Assembly (NCBI RefSeq): GCF_900086645.1
Contig: NZ_LT576451.1
Location: 3,410,001-3,474,000, forward strand
Length of the DNA stretch: 64,000 nt
Reading direction: 5' to 3'
Source: Curtobacterium sp. 9128
GTDB lineage: Bacteria > Actinomycetota > Actinomycetes > Actinomycetales > Microbacteriaceae
Numbering within the stretch: position 1 is the first letter of the stretch; each line of letters opens with the position of its first letter. Position numbers and translations under genes: made by a program. Below are positions 26,625 through 34,966 of this stretch, piece by piece. The notes under the pieces were generated by a model that saw only the letters and a program-made list of their open reading frames with translations, ran no database searches and was not told the DNA's origin.

Positions 26625-27716
26625 ATGGTGCAGCCCCCTCGACGCGACGGGCCGCCGAGCGTGCACCACGTCGCCGCGCGGGCGGGTGTGTCACTCGCGA
26701 CCGTGTCGAACGTCCTGAACCACCCGGAGCGCGTCCGAGCGGCAACAGCGGCCCGAGTCCACGCCGCCATCGCGGACCTCGGGTACACGCCGAACCGGAA
26801 CGCCCGTGCACTCGCGTCCGGCAGGAGCCGGTCGATCGGGCTCGTCGTGTCGTCGCTGCAGAACTCCCTGTTCAGCGACATGCTCAACGGCGCCCAGCTC
26901 GCCGCCCGGGAACGGGAATTCGCCCTGCTCATCGCCAGCAGCGAGAACGACCCGCGCGCGCAGGCCGACCACTTGGCCTTCCTCGAGAGCACCCGGGTGT
27001 CCGGCATCCTCCTCGCGACGATGGAGGAGTCCCGTGACCAGGTCGAGCTCACCCGCCGGCACGGTCACCCGGTCGTCTACGTGAACTACGAGCCGACCGA
27101 GGTCGACGCCTGCTCGGTCGTGGTGGACAACGAGCGGGCCGGCTACATCGCGACGACGCACCTCATCGAACGGGGGTGCCGACGCATCGGTTTCGTGAGT
27201 GCACGACAGGAACTCCAGCCCGTGCACCGCCGTCGTGCCGGCGTGCTCCGCGCGATCGCCGAACACCCAGGGGTGCACCTCGTCGACGTGGACGCCGGCG
27301 ACATCGACCCGCCAGGGGGCACCGACGCCGGGGTCCGCATCGCCGGCATGCCCGTGTCCGAGCGACCAGACGGGGTCCTCGGCGTGACGGACCTGCTCGC
27401 GATGGCCGTCGTCACCGAGCTGCGCGCCGCCGGGATCCGCGTGCCGGAGGACATCCCCGTCTCGGGCTGCGACCACAACTCGGTCGCGTGGGGCGGTGCC
27501 GTCCCCCTGACTTCGGTGACCATGCACGGCGCGGAGATGGGTGCGCGGGCGGTCGACCTGCTGCTCGCGGAGCTGCTGGACCCGCCGGACGAGCACGTGC
27601 ACCGGACGGTCGTGCTCGACACCGAGCTCGTGCCGCGTGAGAGCACGCTCGGCCGCGAGGGTGCGGCCGCCGCGCGACGTGGCACCCCCGAGGACCCCCG
27701 CCGCACCGAGGCCTGA
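26625..27716 (+). CDS. LacI-family transcriptional regulator (second)
   Basis: The 363-residue LacI protein has its helix-turn-helix at residues 12-40 (VHHVAARAGVSLATVSNVLNHPERV), a hinge (ARALASGRSRS) and an effector domain ending with an alanine/arginine-rich tail. It sits 25 bases after the first LacI gene and upstream of the second importer/rhamnosidase operon, whose promoter carries a different pair of CG-centred palindromes (27926-27973). It may be that operon's specific repressor. The pair shares the SLGTVSNVLN/SLATVSNVLN recognition region, so cross-binding is possible. Confidence 0.93.
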   Translation: MVQPPRRDGPPSVHHVAARAGVSLATVSNVLNHPERVRAATAARVHAAIADLGYTPNRNARALASGRSRSIGLVVSSLQNSLFSDMLNGAQLAAREREFALLIASSENDPRAQADHLAFLESTRVSGILLATMEESRDQVELTRRHGHPVVYVNYEPTEVDACSVVVDNERAGYIATTHLIERGCRRIGFVSARQELQPVHRRRAGVLRAIAEHPGVHLVDVDAGDIDPPGGTDAGVRIAGMPVSERPDGVLGVTDLLAMAVVTELRAAGIRVPEDIPVSGCDHNSVAWGGAVPLTSVTMHGAEMGARAVDLLLAELLDPPDEHVHRTVVLDTELVPRESTLGREGAAAARRGTPEDPRRTEA

Positions 27717-27925
27717 CCCGGCGGTCGCAACCCGCCGAAGCACCCCCAGAAGCCCGAGACACCGCCGGAATCCGGGGCGCTTCGACGACATCGTGGTGCC
27801 TCGACGAGTCGCCGGCGCGTCGCACGCGCGACGCAGGCGCGGCACGGGCGCGGCACGGGCGCACCGCCGAACCGCACCCGACGGAACTTGGAGCGCGCCA
27901 GCACGTAACGAATCAGAATCGGTGA

Positions 27926-27973
27926 TTGACACGCTTCAATCCGCATGGTTCCATTCCGATTGAAACGTTCTAA
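27926..27973 (+). promoter_or_regulatory. Promoter with two LacI-type operators before the second importer
   Basis: Two CG-centred near-palindromes, TTGACACGCTTCAA (27926-27939) and TTGAAACGTTCTAA (27960-27973), lie 34 bases apart centre to centre. The first contains a TTGACA -35 box (27926-27931), and a weak -10 (TCCATT, 27950-27955) falls between them, so the pair brackets the promoter. The rest of the 344-base gap after the LacI gene shows only short GC-rich repeats, for example a duplicated GGCGCGGCACGG near 27837-27859. Confidence 0.68.
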
Positions 27974-28060
27974 ACAGCACGACCGGCCACCACGACGACG
28001 CGGTGTCCGGGTCCGTTTCACCCGGGTCTCCCCCAACCCGGGCCTTACGAGGAGGTAAGG

Positions 28061-29386
28061 ATGTCAGCACGTTCCCTGACCACCCGGCTGCTCGCCATCG
28101 GCGGTGCCACGGTCCTCATCGGCGGCCTCGCCGCCTGTTCGTCCGGCGGCTCCGCCGACACGGGCAGCAGCGGCAGCAAGGTCCAGATCAGCTACCTGGT
28201 CGACAACTCCACGGCGACCGCCGTCACGACGAAGGCACTCGTCGCGGCGTTCGAGAAGGCCAACCCCGACATCACGGTGAAGGTCGACACGAAGCCGCAG
28301 GGCACCGACGGCGACAACCTGGTCAAGACGCGGTTGTCCACCGGTGAGATGGACGACGTCTTCAACTACAACTCCGGGTCGCTCATGCAGGCGCTCAACC
28401 CGGACAACACGCTCGTCGACCTGTCCGACCAGAGCTGGGCGAAGGACGTCGACAAGCAGTTCACGAAGGTCGTCAGCACCGACAAGGGCATGTACGGCGC
28501 ACCCTTCGGCACGAGCTTCGGCGGCGGCGTCATGTACAACAAGAAGGTCTACGCCGACCTCGGCCTGAAGGTCCCCACCACCTGGGACGAGTTCATCAGC
28601 AACAGCGAGAAGATCAAGGACGCCGGCAAGGTCGCGCCGATCATCCAGACCTACGGCGACACCTGGACCAGCCAGCTCTTCGTGCTCGGCGACTTCGCCA
28701 ACATCACGGCGCAGCAGGCCGACTGGGCGACGAAGTACACCGCGCACAAGGAGTCCTACGCGAAGGACCCGGCGTTCGCCGGCTTCGAGCACCTCGCCGA
28801 GGTGAAGGACAAGGGCCTCCTGAACGAGGACTTCGCATCGGCGACGCAGGCGAACGGCCTGAAGATGCTCGCCGACGGCACCGGAGCCCAGTACCCGATG
28901 CTCACGAACGCGATCTCGACCCTGCAGCAGGACAGCCCGGACGCGGTGAACGACATCGGTGCATTCGCCCTGCCGGCACAGAACGCGGACGACACGAACC
29001 TGACGATCTGGGAGCCGAACGGCCTCTACATCCCGAAGACGACCACGGGCGACAAGCTCGCGGCGGCGAAGAAGTTCATCGCGTTCGCCAACTCGTCCGA
29101 CGGCTGCAAGGTGCAGAACGACACCGGGACACCCGGCGGCCCGTACGTCATCTCGACGTGCAAGCTCCCGGACTCCGTGCCGACGATGCTCGGCGACCTG
29201 CAGAAGTACATCGACGACGGCAAGGCGACGCCGGCGCTCGAGTTCCTCTCCCCCATCAAGGGCCCGAACCTCGAGAAGATCTGCGTGCAGGTCGGCTCCG
29301 GGATCTCCACCGCAGCGGTCGGCGCCAAGCAGTACGACCAGGACGTCGTGCAGCAGGCCCAGCAGCTCGGCCTGAAGGGCTGGTGA
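28061..29386 (+). CDS. ABC sugar importer, solute-binding lipoprotein (Sec-type)
   Basis: The 441-residue CUT1 binding protein has a Sec lipoprotein signal (LLAIGGATVLIGGLAACSSGG, lipid cysteine near residue 27). It contains the usual family segments such as YGAPFGTSFGGGVMYNKKVY and ADGTGAQYPMLTNAI. ATG 28061 follows GAGGAGGTAAGG, a strong ribosome site. It opens the operon binding protein - two permeases - GH78. Its low similarity to the first importer's binding protein suggests a different rhamnoside. Confidence 0.93.
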   Translation: MSARSLTTRLLAIGGATVLIGGLAACSSGGSADTGSSGSKVQISYLVDNSTATAVTTKALVAAFEKANPDITVKVDTKPQGTDGDNLVKTRLSTGEMDDVFNYNSGSLMQALNPDNTLVDLSDQSWAKDVDKQFTKVVSTDKGMYGAPFGTSFGGGVMYNKKVYADLGLKVPTTWDEFISNSEKIKDAGKVAPIIQTYGDTWTSQLFVLGDFANITAQQADWATKYTAHKESYAKDPAFAGFEHLAEVKDKGLLNEDFASATQANGLKMLADGTGAQYPMLTNAISTLQQDSPDAVNDIGAFALPAQNADDTNLTIWEPNGLYIPKTTTGDKLAAAKKFIAFANSSDGCKVQNDTGTPGGPYVISTCKLPDSVPTMLGDLQKYIDDGKATPALEFLSPIKGPNLEKICVQVGSGISTAAVGAKQYDQDVVQQAQQLGLKGW

Positions 29387-29390
29387 GTCG

Positions 29391-30320
29391 GTGACCGCGA
29401 CGCTCACGACGGCGGTCGCCCCGCCGCAGACCACGAAGGCCGGACCGGGTCCTGCCCGCAAGCGGATGCGTTCGTTCTACCCCGCGTGGTTCTTCATCCC
29501 CGCGATCGCGCTCTACGTCGTGTTCTTCGCGGTCCCGACCTTCGCCGGGTTCTACTTCTCGCTCACCCGCTGGACGCTGTTCGACCAGACCTTCATCGGC
29601 TTCGACAACTTCGTCCGGTTCTTCCAGGACCCGCAGCTCGTCTCGGGCTTCATCCACACGTTCGAGTACGGGTTCGTGACGAGCGCGGCGAAGGTGGTCC
29701 TCGGACTCGCCCTCGCCCTGCTCCTCACGTCCCCCGTGCTCGGGCGCGGGTACCTCCGGGCGGTCGTGTTCTTCCCGGTGCTCGTGTCGACGATCGGCAT
29801 CGGCATCACGTTCAAGGCGCTGATGGACCCCTTCCACGGGATCATCAACTCCGTGTTGGGAGGACTCGGCCTCCCGACACCGGGGTGGCTGACCGACCCG
29901 GCCCTCGCGCTCTGGAGCGTGGCGGCTGTGGACATCTGGAAGGGCGTCGGCATCGCGACGCTCATCTTCATCGCCGGCATCGTGGCGATCCCGCCGGAGT
30001 ACTTCGAGGCCGCCCGCGTCGACGGCGCGAGCGCCTGGACGATCTTCCGGAACATCACGCTGCCGCTGTCCCGCCCCGCGATGGGCACGGTCATCATCCT
30101 GTCGCTCATCGGCGGTCTGCGGTCGTTCGACCTGATCTGGGCGATGACCGGCGGTGGGCCGGGGTTCACCAGCGACGTCATCGCGAGCGTGATCTACAAG
30201 CAGTACCAGGCGGGCTTCTACGGCCTGTCGACGGCCGGCAACGTCGTGCTGTTCGTCGTCGTCACGGCGATCATGGTCCCGGTCTCCTGGCTCATCAACC
30301 GGAAGGAGCCGGAACTGTGA
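29391..30320 (+). CDS. ABC sugar importer permease (MalF type)
   Basis: The 309-residue permease has six membrane helices after a short charged N-terminus and an EAA loop at YFEAARVDGASAWTIFRNITLPL. The GTG start at 29391 lies 4 bases after the binding-protein stop. It forms the channel with the next permease, whose start overlaps its stop. No ATPase gene is present, so a shared MsiK-type ATPase encoded elsewhere is expected. Confidence 0.93.
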   Translation: MTATLTTAVAPPQTTKAGPGPARKRMRSFYPAWFFIPAIALYVVFFAVPTFAGFYFSLTRWTLFDQTFIGFDNFVRFFQDPQLVSGFIHTFEYGFVTSAAKVVLGLALALLLTSPVLGRGYLRAVVFFPVLVSTIGIGITFKALMDPFHGIINSVLGGLGLPTPGWLTDPALALWSVAAVDIWKGVGIATLIFIAGIVAIPPEYFEAARVDGASAWTIFRNITLPLSRPAMGTVIILSLIGGLRSFDLIWAMTGGGPGFTSDVIASVIYKQYQAGFYGLSTAGNVVLFVVVTAIMVPVSWLINRKEPEL

Positions 30321-31180
30321 CCGCCATCAGCACGACCCCGCGCCGCCGCCGCCCGGGCACCACCCGCAAATGGATCATCGGCGTCGTCGCCATCGTGGTG
30401 TCGTTCGTGGTCTTCCTCGTGCCGTTCGTCTTCGTCCTGCTCCAGGCAGCGAAGTCGCCGGCCGAGGCGAACCAGCTCGGCTTCACCCTGCCGACCCAGT
30501 GGCAGCTGTGGCAGAACCTGCAGGCGGTGTTCCAGACCGGCGAGTCCGGCATCGTCCGGGCATTCGTCAACAGCGCCGTGCTGACGGTGGGCAGCGTGGT
30601 CATCATGGTCGTGTTCTCCGCCATGGTCGGCTACGTCCTGCAGCGTCGACCCGGCCGGTGGAACGGGGTCATCAACTTCTTCGTCCTCGCCGGCCTGATC
30701 GTCCCGCCGGCGATCGTCCCGACGATCTGGGTGCTGCAGGGCCTCAACCTGTTCAAGACCATGGGCGGGATGATCCTCATCGAGGCCACCTTCGGCCTGT
30801 CGTTCTGCATCCTGCTGTTCCGGGCGTTCGTCGCGACGATCCCCAAGGAGCTGGACGAAGCCGCCGTGCTCGACGGTGCCGGGCCGATCCGCCTGTTCTT
30901 CGGGGTCGTCCTGCCGCTGCTGAAGCCGGTCATCATCACCGTCGTGCTCGTCCAGTCGGTCGCCGTGTTCAACGACTTCGCGAACCCGCTGTACTTCCTC
31001 CCCGGGTCCGAGAACGCCACCGTGCAACAGACGCTGTACGCGTTCCAGAGCCAGTCGGTCAGCCAGCTGAACCTGCTGTTCACGGACGTCCTGCTCATCA
31101 CGATCCCCCCGCTCATCCTCTACATCTTCTTCAACCGTCAGATCGTCGCCGGCATGACCAGCGGCGCCGTCAAGGGCTGA
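30317..31180 (+). CDS. ABC sugar importer permease (MalG type)
   Basis: The 287-residue permease has six helices and the EAA loop LDEAAVLDGAGPIRLFFGVVLPL. GTG 30317 overlaps the previous stop (GTGA). It is followed by a 111-base gap containing two hairpins and then the third rhamnosidase gene, which is probably in the same transcript. Confidence 0.93.
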   Translation: MTAISTTPRRRRPGTTRKWIIGVVAIVVSFVVFLVPFVFVLLQAAKSPAEANQLGFTLPTQWQLWQNLQAVFQTGESGIVRAFVNSAVLTVGSVVIMVVFSAMVGYVLQRRPGRWNGVINFFVLAGLIVPPAIVPTIWVLQGLNLFKTMGGMILIEATFGLSFCILLFRAFVATIPKELDEAAVLDGAGPIRLFFGVVLPLLKPVIITVVLVQSVAVFNDFANPLYFLPGSENATVQQTLYAFQSQSVSQLNLLFTDVLLITIPPLILYIFFNRQIVAGMTSGAVKG

Positions 31181-31195
31181 CGCCCGACCCGGACT

Positions 31196-31279
31196 GGAGG
31201 CCCGACCCGCCACCGGCAGGTCGGCCTCCGCCCGGCAGTCCCACCGACCAACGACGCGGCCGTCGACGACGACGGCCGC
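31196..31279 (+). promoter_or_regulatory. Two intra-operonic hairpins between permease and rhamnosidase
   Basis: A bulged 11-bp stem (31196-31207 with 31219-31229) is followed by a perfect 10-bp stem (GCGGCCGTCG, 31256-31265, with 31270-31279), ending just before the GGAAGGA ribosome site of the rhamnosidase gene. Such structures can set differential mRNA stability or attenuate readthrough between transporter and hydrolase genes. Function is inferred. Confidence 0.5.
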
Positions 31280-31291
31280 CGGAAGGACACC

Positions 31292-33601
31292 ATGACCACC
31301 TGGACCGCATCGTTCATCGCGAGCGACACCGACCTGGGCAGCGCGCCGATCCTGCGCCGGGAGTTCACCATCGACGGCGGCCACGGTGCCGTCCGCCGGG
31401 CCACCCTCGACGTCAGCGCCCTCGGGGTGGTCGAGGCGTGGCTCGGAGGCTCTCGTGTCTCGGACCACCTGCTCGAACCGGGGTGGACGAGCTACGAGTG
31501 GCGCATCCGCGTCGCGTCGCACGACGTCCTGTCGCACCTGAGCTCGACCGTTCCCGGGGATGCCGCCGTGCTCGCCCTGGTCATCGGCAACGGCTGGGCG
31601 GCCGGACGCCTGGCGTGGGGCGGAGGCGGCGGCTGGTACACGGACGAACGTGCCGGGTTCGCCGAGCTCCGCATCGAGTTCGAGGACGGCCACGTCCAGA
31701 CCGTCGCCACCGACTCCGACTGGCAGGCGTTGTCCAGTGCGATCACCGCCGACCAGCTCTACGACGGTGAGGACATCGACGCCCGGCTCCGCGACGGGTC
31801 GTTCCTGCAGCCGGGCACGCCGACGATCCCGAGTACCGACGGACACCCCGGTCGGTCGGTCGGCGTCCACACCGTCGACCTCGGCGACCGCGAGCTCGTC
31901 GCCGACACCGTCCCGCCGGTCCGGCCCCTCGCCGAGATCGCCGCGGTCGACGTCTGGACGAGCCCGTCCGGCGCGACACTGGTCGACTTCGGCGTGAACC
32001 TGGTCGGCTGGCTCCGCGTCGTCGCCTCCGGCCCGGCCGGTACGGTCCTGACGATCCGGCACGCCGAGGTCCTCGAGCACGACGAGCTCGGCACCCGTCC
32101 ACTCCGGACCGCGAAGGCGACGGACCACTTCACCTTGAGCGGCGACGGCGCGGACGCGTTCGAGCCGCGCTTCACCTTCCACGGCTTCCGGTACGCGGCC
32201 GTCGAGGGGTGGCCCGGCACGCTCGACGAACTCCGGGCGGCGCTCACCGCGGTGCAGGTCGGCAGCGACCTGACCCGTACGGGCACGTTCGAGTCGAGCC
32301 ACGAGCTGCTCAACACCTTCCACGACAACGTGATCCGGGGCATGCAGGGCAACTTCCTCAGCGTCCCGACGGACTGCCCGCAGCGCGACGAGCGGCTCGG
32401 GTGGACGGGCGACATCGCGGCGTTCGCCCCGACGGCCTCGTACCTGTTCGACACCAGGGCGTTCCTCGGCGACTGGCTCCGCGACGTGTGGCTCGAGCAG
32501 CAGCACGCCGACGGGGTGATCCCGTTCGTGGTGCCCGACGTGCTGAAGTACTCCCCCGCCGAGGACTTCGGGAAGCCCGACGCCACCGCGATCTGGTCGG
32601 ACGCCGGGGTCTGGGTGCCGTGGACGCTGTACCAGGCCTACGGCGACAGCGCGGTGCTCGAGGAACAACTGCCGTCGATGGTCGCGCACCTCCGTCGGAT
32701 CCGCGACCACCTGTCGCCCCAGGGCCTCTGGGACACGGTGTTCCAGTTCGGCGACTGGCTCGACCCCGATGCCCCGCCGGAGGACGCCGCGAAGGCGAAG
32801 GCCGACCCGGGCGTCGTCGCCACGGCGTGCGCGTACCGGTCGGCGACGCTCGTCGCCGAGGCGGCGCACTTGACCGGCCATGCGGCGGAGGCGAGCGAGG
32901 CCGAGGAACTGGCCACGAGCCTCCAGGCCGCGTTCCGGGAGCACTACGTGACGGACGGACGGATCCTCAGCGACTGCACCACCGTCTACGCGCTCGCCAT
33001 CGTGTTCGGGATCCTGTCCGACGAGGACAGCGCGAAGGCCGGCGACCGGCTCGCCGAGCTGGCCGCGGAGTCCGGGTACCGGATCTCGACGGGCTTCGCC
33101 GGCACGCCCTTCATCACGGACGCGCTGACGCAGACGGGCCACCTCGACGACGCGTACCGGCTGCTGCTGCAGACGGAGTGCCCGTCGTGGCTGTACCCGG
33201 TGACGATGGGGGCGACGACGGTCTGGGAGCGCTGGGACTCGATGCTGCCGGACGGCACCATCAACCCGGGCGAGATGACCTCGTTCAACCACTACGCGCT
33301 CGGTGCCGTGGCGGACTGGATGCACCGGGTCGTGGGTGGCCTCGCGCCGCTGACGCCCGGGTACGAGTCCGTGCTCATCGCGCCGCAGCCCGGCGGGGGC
33401 CTGACGTGGGCGTCCACCTCGCTCGACACCGTGCACGGGCACGTCGCCGTGCGGTGGGAGCTCGTCGACGGGGAGCTGCTCGTGCGGGCGACCGTGCCGG
33501 ACGGGGTCACTGCGGTGGTGCGCCTCCCCGGGCTCGAGGAGCAGCGCGTCGGCGCCGGAACGCACGAGCTGCGCGCGCCGGCCGCGGTCCCGACGGCCTA
33601 G
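31292..33601 (+). CDS. Alpha-L-rhamnosidase, GH78 (short form)
   Basis: The 769-residue GH78 enzyme lacks the N-terminal fibronectin-like domain of the other two and starts directly at the first beta domain (TTWTASFIASDTDLGSAPILRREF). The catalytic stretch TDCPQRDERLGWTGD gives D361 and E367. No signal peptide is present, so it acts in the cytoplasm on material imported by the preceding ABC system. The active-site region closely resembles that of the enzyme at 19638-22304, suggesting paralogues with different import partners. Confidence 0.94.
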   Translation: MTTWTASFIASDTDLGSAPILRREFTIDGGHGAVRRATLDVSALGVVEAWLGGSRVSDHLLEPGWTSYEWRIRVASHDVLSHLSSTVPGDAAVLALVIGNGWAAGRLAWGGGGGWYTDERAGFAELRIEFEDGHVQTVATDSDWQALSSAITADQLYDGEDIDARLRDGSFLQPGTPTIPSTDGHPGRSVGVHTVDLGDRELVADTVPPVRPLAEIAAVDVWTSPSGATLVDFGVNLVGWLRVVASGPAGTVLTIRHAEVLEHDELGTRPLRTAKATDHFTLSGDGADAFEPRFTFHGFRYAAVEGWPGTLDELRAALTAVQVGSDLTRTGTFESSHELLNTFHDNVIRGMQGNFLSVPTDCPQRDERLGWTGDIAAFAPTASYLFDTRAFLGDWLRDVWLEQQHADGVIPFVVPDVLKYSPAEDFGKPDATAIWSDAGVWVPWTLYQAYGDSAVLEEQLPSMVAHLRRIRDHLSPQGLWDTVFQFGDWLDPDAPPEDAAKAKADPGVVATACAYRSATLVAEAAHLTGHAAEASEAEELATSLQAAFREHYVTDGRILSDCTTVYALAIVFGILSDEDSAKAGDRLAELAAESGYRISTGFAGTPFITDALTQTGHLDDAYRLLLQTECPSWLYPVTMGATTVWERWDSMLPDGTINPGEMTSFNHYALGAVADWMHRVVGGLAPLTPGYESVLIAPQPGGGLTWASTSLDTVHGHVAVRWELVDGELLVRATVPDGVTAVVRLPGLEEQRVGAGTHELRAPAAVPTA

Positions 33602-33640
33602 CCGGGCCGCGGGCTGTCGCGGCCGGGAACGGCGTCGGGT

Positions 33641-33704
33641 TCGCGCCCCCGCACGGACATCGCGCCCCGACGCACCGGGGCGCGATGTCCGCAACGGGGC
33701 GCGA
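33641..33704 (+). terminator. Nested GC-rich hairpin, copy B of the dispersed 64-nt element
   Basis: An outer 9-bp stem (33641-33649 with 33696-33704) encloses a 4/4 internal loop, an inner 16-bp stem (33654-33669 with 33676-33691) and a 6-nt loop. It follows the third rhamnosidase gene by 39 bases and precedes the rhaI promoter, so it probably ends the importer transcript. It is homologous to 2819-2882 at the same length; nearly all differences are in unpaired positions. Confidence 0.78.
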
Positions 33705-33727
33705 ACCAACCGGCGGCGCGCCGCCGC

Positions 33728-33769
33728 TTGCGCGGTCCGGCGCCGCGGGCTAGCCTATGAAACGATTCA
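33728..33769 (+). promoter_or_regulatory. Promoter and rhamnose-regulon operator of the rhaI operon
   Basis: TTGCGC (33728-33733) and TAGCCT (33751-33756) are separated by 17 bases and form a plausible sigma-A-type promoter. The operator TGAAACGATTCA (33758-33769) begins one base later, over the transcription start. Repressor binding would directly block initiation. The rhaI start codon is 24 bases downstream. Confidence 0.82.
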
Positions 33770-33792
33770 ATCGACCACGAGGAAGTGACACG

Positions 33793-34962
33793 ATGACATC
33801 AGCAAGCTTCAGTTCGATCGGCGACCAGCTGGCACGGCAGGCGATCGAGCTCCCGTCCTGGGCGTTCGGCAACTCCGGCACGCGTTTCAAGGTGTTCAGC
33901 ACGCCAGGAACGCCCCGAGACCCGTACGAGAAGATCGCCGACGCGGCCCAGGTCAACAAGTACACGGGGCTGGCCCCCACGGTGGCGCTCCACATCCCGT
34001 GGGACCTCGTCGACGACTTCGCCGACCTCCGCCGCCACGCCGAGGAGCACGGCGTCCGCCTGGGCACCGTGAACTCGAACACGTTCCAGGACGACGACTA
34101 CAAGTTCGGCGCCCTGACCCACGTCGACGAGACGATCCGGCAGAAGGCGATCGACCACCACCTGCGCTGCATCGACGTCATGGACGCCACGGGCAGCCGC
34201 GACCTGAAGATCTGGCTCGCCGAGGGTTCGAACTACCCGGGGCAGGAGGACATGCGCTCCCGCCAGGACCGCCTCCACGACAGCCTGTCGACGATCTACG
34301 ACCGGCTCGGGGACGACCAGCGCCTGGTCCTGGAGTACAAGTTCTTCGAGCCGTCGTTCTACCACACGGACGTCCCCGACTGGGGCACCAGCTACGTGCA
34401 GACGAGCGCCCTCGGCGACAAGGCGATGGTCTGCCTCGACACCGGCCACCACGCACCTGGTACGAACATCGAGTTCATCGTCATGCAGCTGCTGCGCCTC
34501 GGCAAACTGGGGAGCTTCGACTTCAACTCGCGCTTCTACGCCGACGACGACCTCATCGTGGGCGCAGCCGACCCGTTCCAGCTGTTCCGCATCCTGGTCG
34601 AGGTCATCCGCGGCGGCGGCTACGACAACCCCGACGTCGCGTTCATGCTCGACCAGTGCCACAACATCGAGGACAAGATCCCCGGGCAGATCCGCTCGGT
34701 GCTGAACGTCCAGGAGATGACGGCCCGCGCGCTGCTCCTGGACCGCGTGGCGCTGACGGCGGCGCAGGAAGCGCACGACGTCCTGGGCGCGAACGAGATC
34801 TTCATGGACGCGTACCAGACCGACGTCCGGAAGGACCTCGCGGCCTGGCGCGAATCGCGCGGCCTCCCGGCCGACCCGATGCGCGCGTACCTGGACTCCG
34901 GGTACCAGCGCTCGATCGCCGAGGACCGCGTGGGCGGCGTCCAAGCCGGCTGGGGCGCGTAG
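33793..34962 (+). CDS. rhaI: L-rhamnose isomerase
   Basis: The 389-residue enzyme converts L-rhamnose to L-rhamnulose. It belongs to the Pseudomonas stutzeri RhaI type (TIM barrel), not the E. coli RhaA type. Metal and catalytic residues align by exact spacing: E181, K183, D216, H219, D251 and D253 correspond to E219, K221, D254, H257, D289 and D291 of the P. stutzeri enzyme. The position of its metal ligand H281 is D243 here (SFDFNSR). ATG 33793 follows GAGGAAG. It heads the operon with aldolase/dehydrogenase, kinase and lactate dehydrogenase genes. Confidence 0.93.
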   Translation: MTSASFSSIGDQLARQAIELPSWAFGNSGTRFKVFSTPGTPRDPYEKIADAAQVNKYTGLAPTVALHIPWDLVDDFADLRRHAEEHGVRLGTVNSNTFQDDDYKFGALTHVDETIRQKAIDHHLRCIDVMDATGSRDLKIWLAEGSNYPGQEDMRSRQDRLHDSLSTIYDRLGDDQRLVLEYKFFEPSFYHTDVPDWGTSYVQTSALGDKAMVCLDTGHHAPGTNIEFIVMQLLRLGKLGSFDFNSRFYADDDLIVGAADPFQLFRILVEVIRGGGYDNPDVAFMLDQCHNIEDKIPGQIRSVLNVQEMTARALLLDRVALTAAQEAHDVLGANEIFMDAYQTDVRKDLAAWRESRGLPADPMRAYLDSGYQRSIAEDRVGGVQAGWGA

Positions 34963-34966
34963 ACAG

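Noticed and set aside
27837-27862. Duplicated GGCGCGGCACGG in the gap after the second LacI gene
   Set aside because: Short, GC-rich and without partner structure; likely compositional and too weak to call.
30218-33709. A 1163-codon open frame on the minus strand opposite the third rhamnosidase
   Set aside because: Same antisense shadow as above; no recognisable domain.
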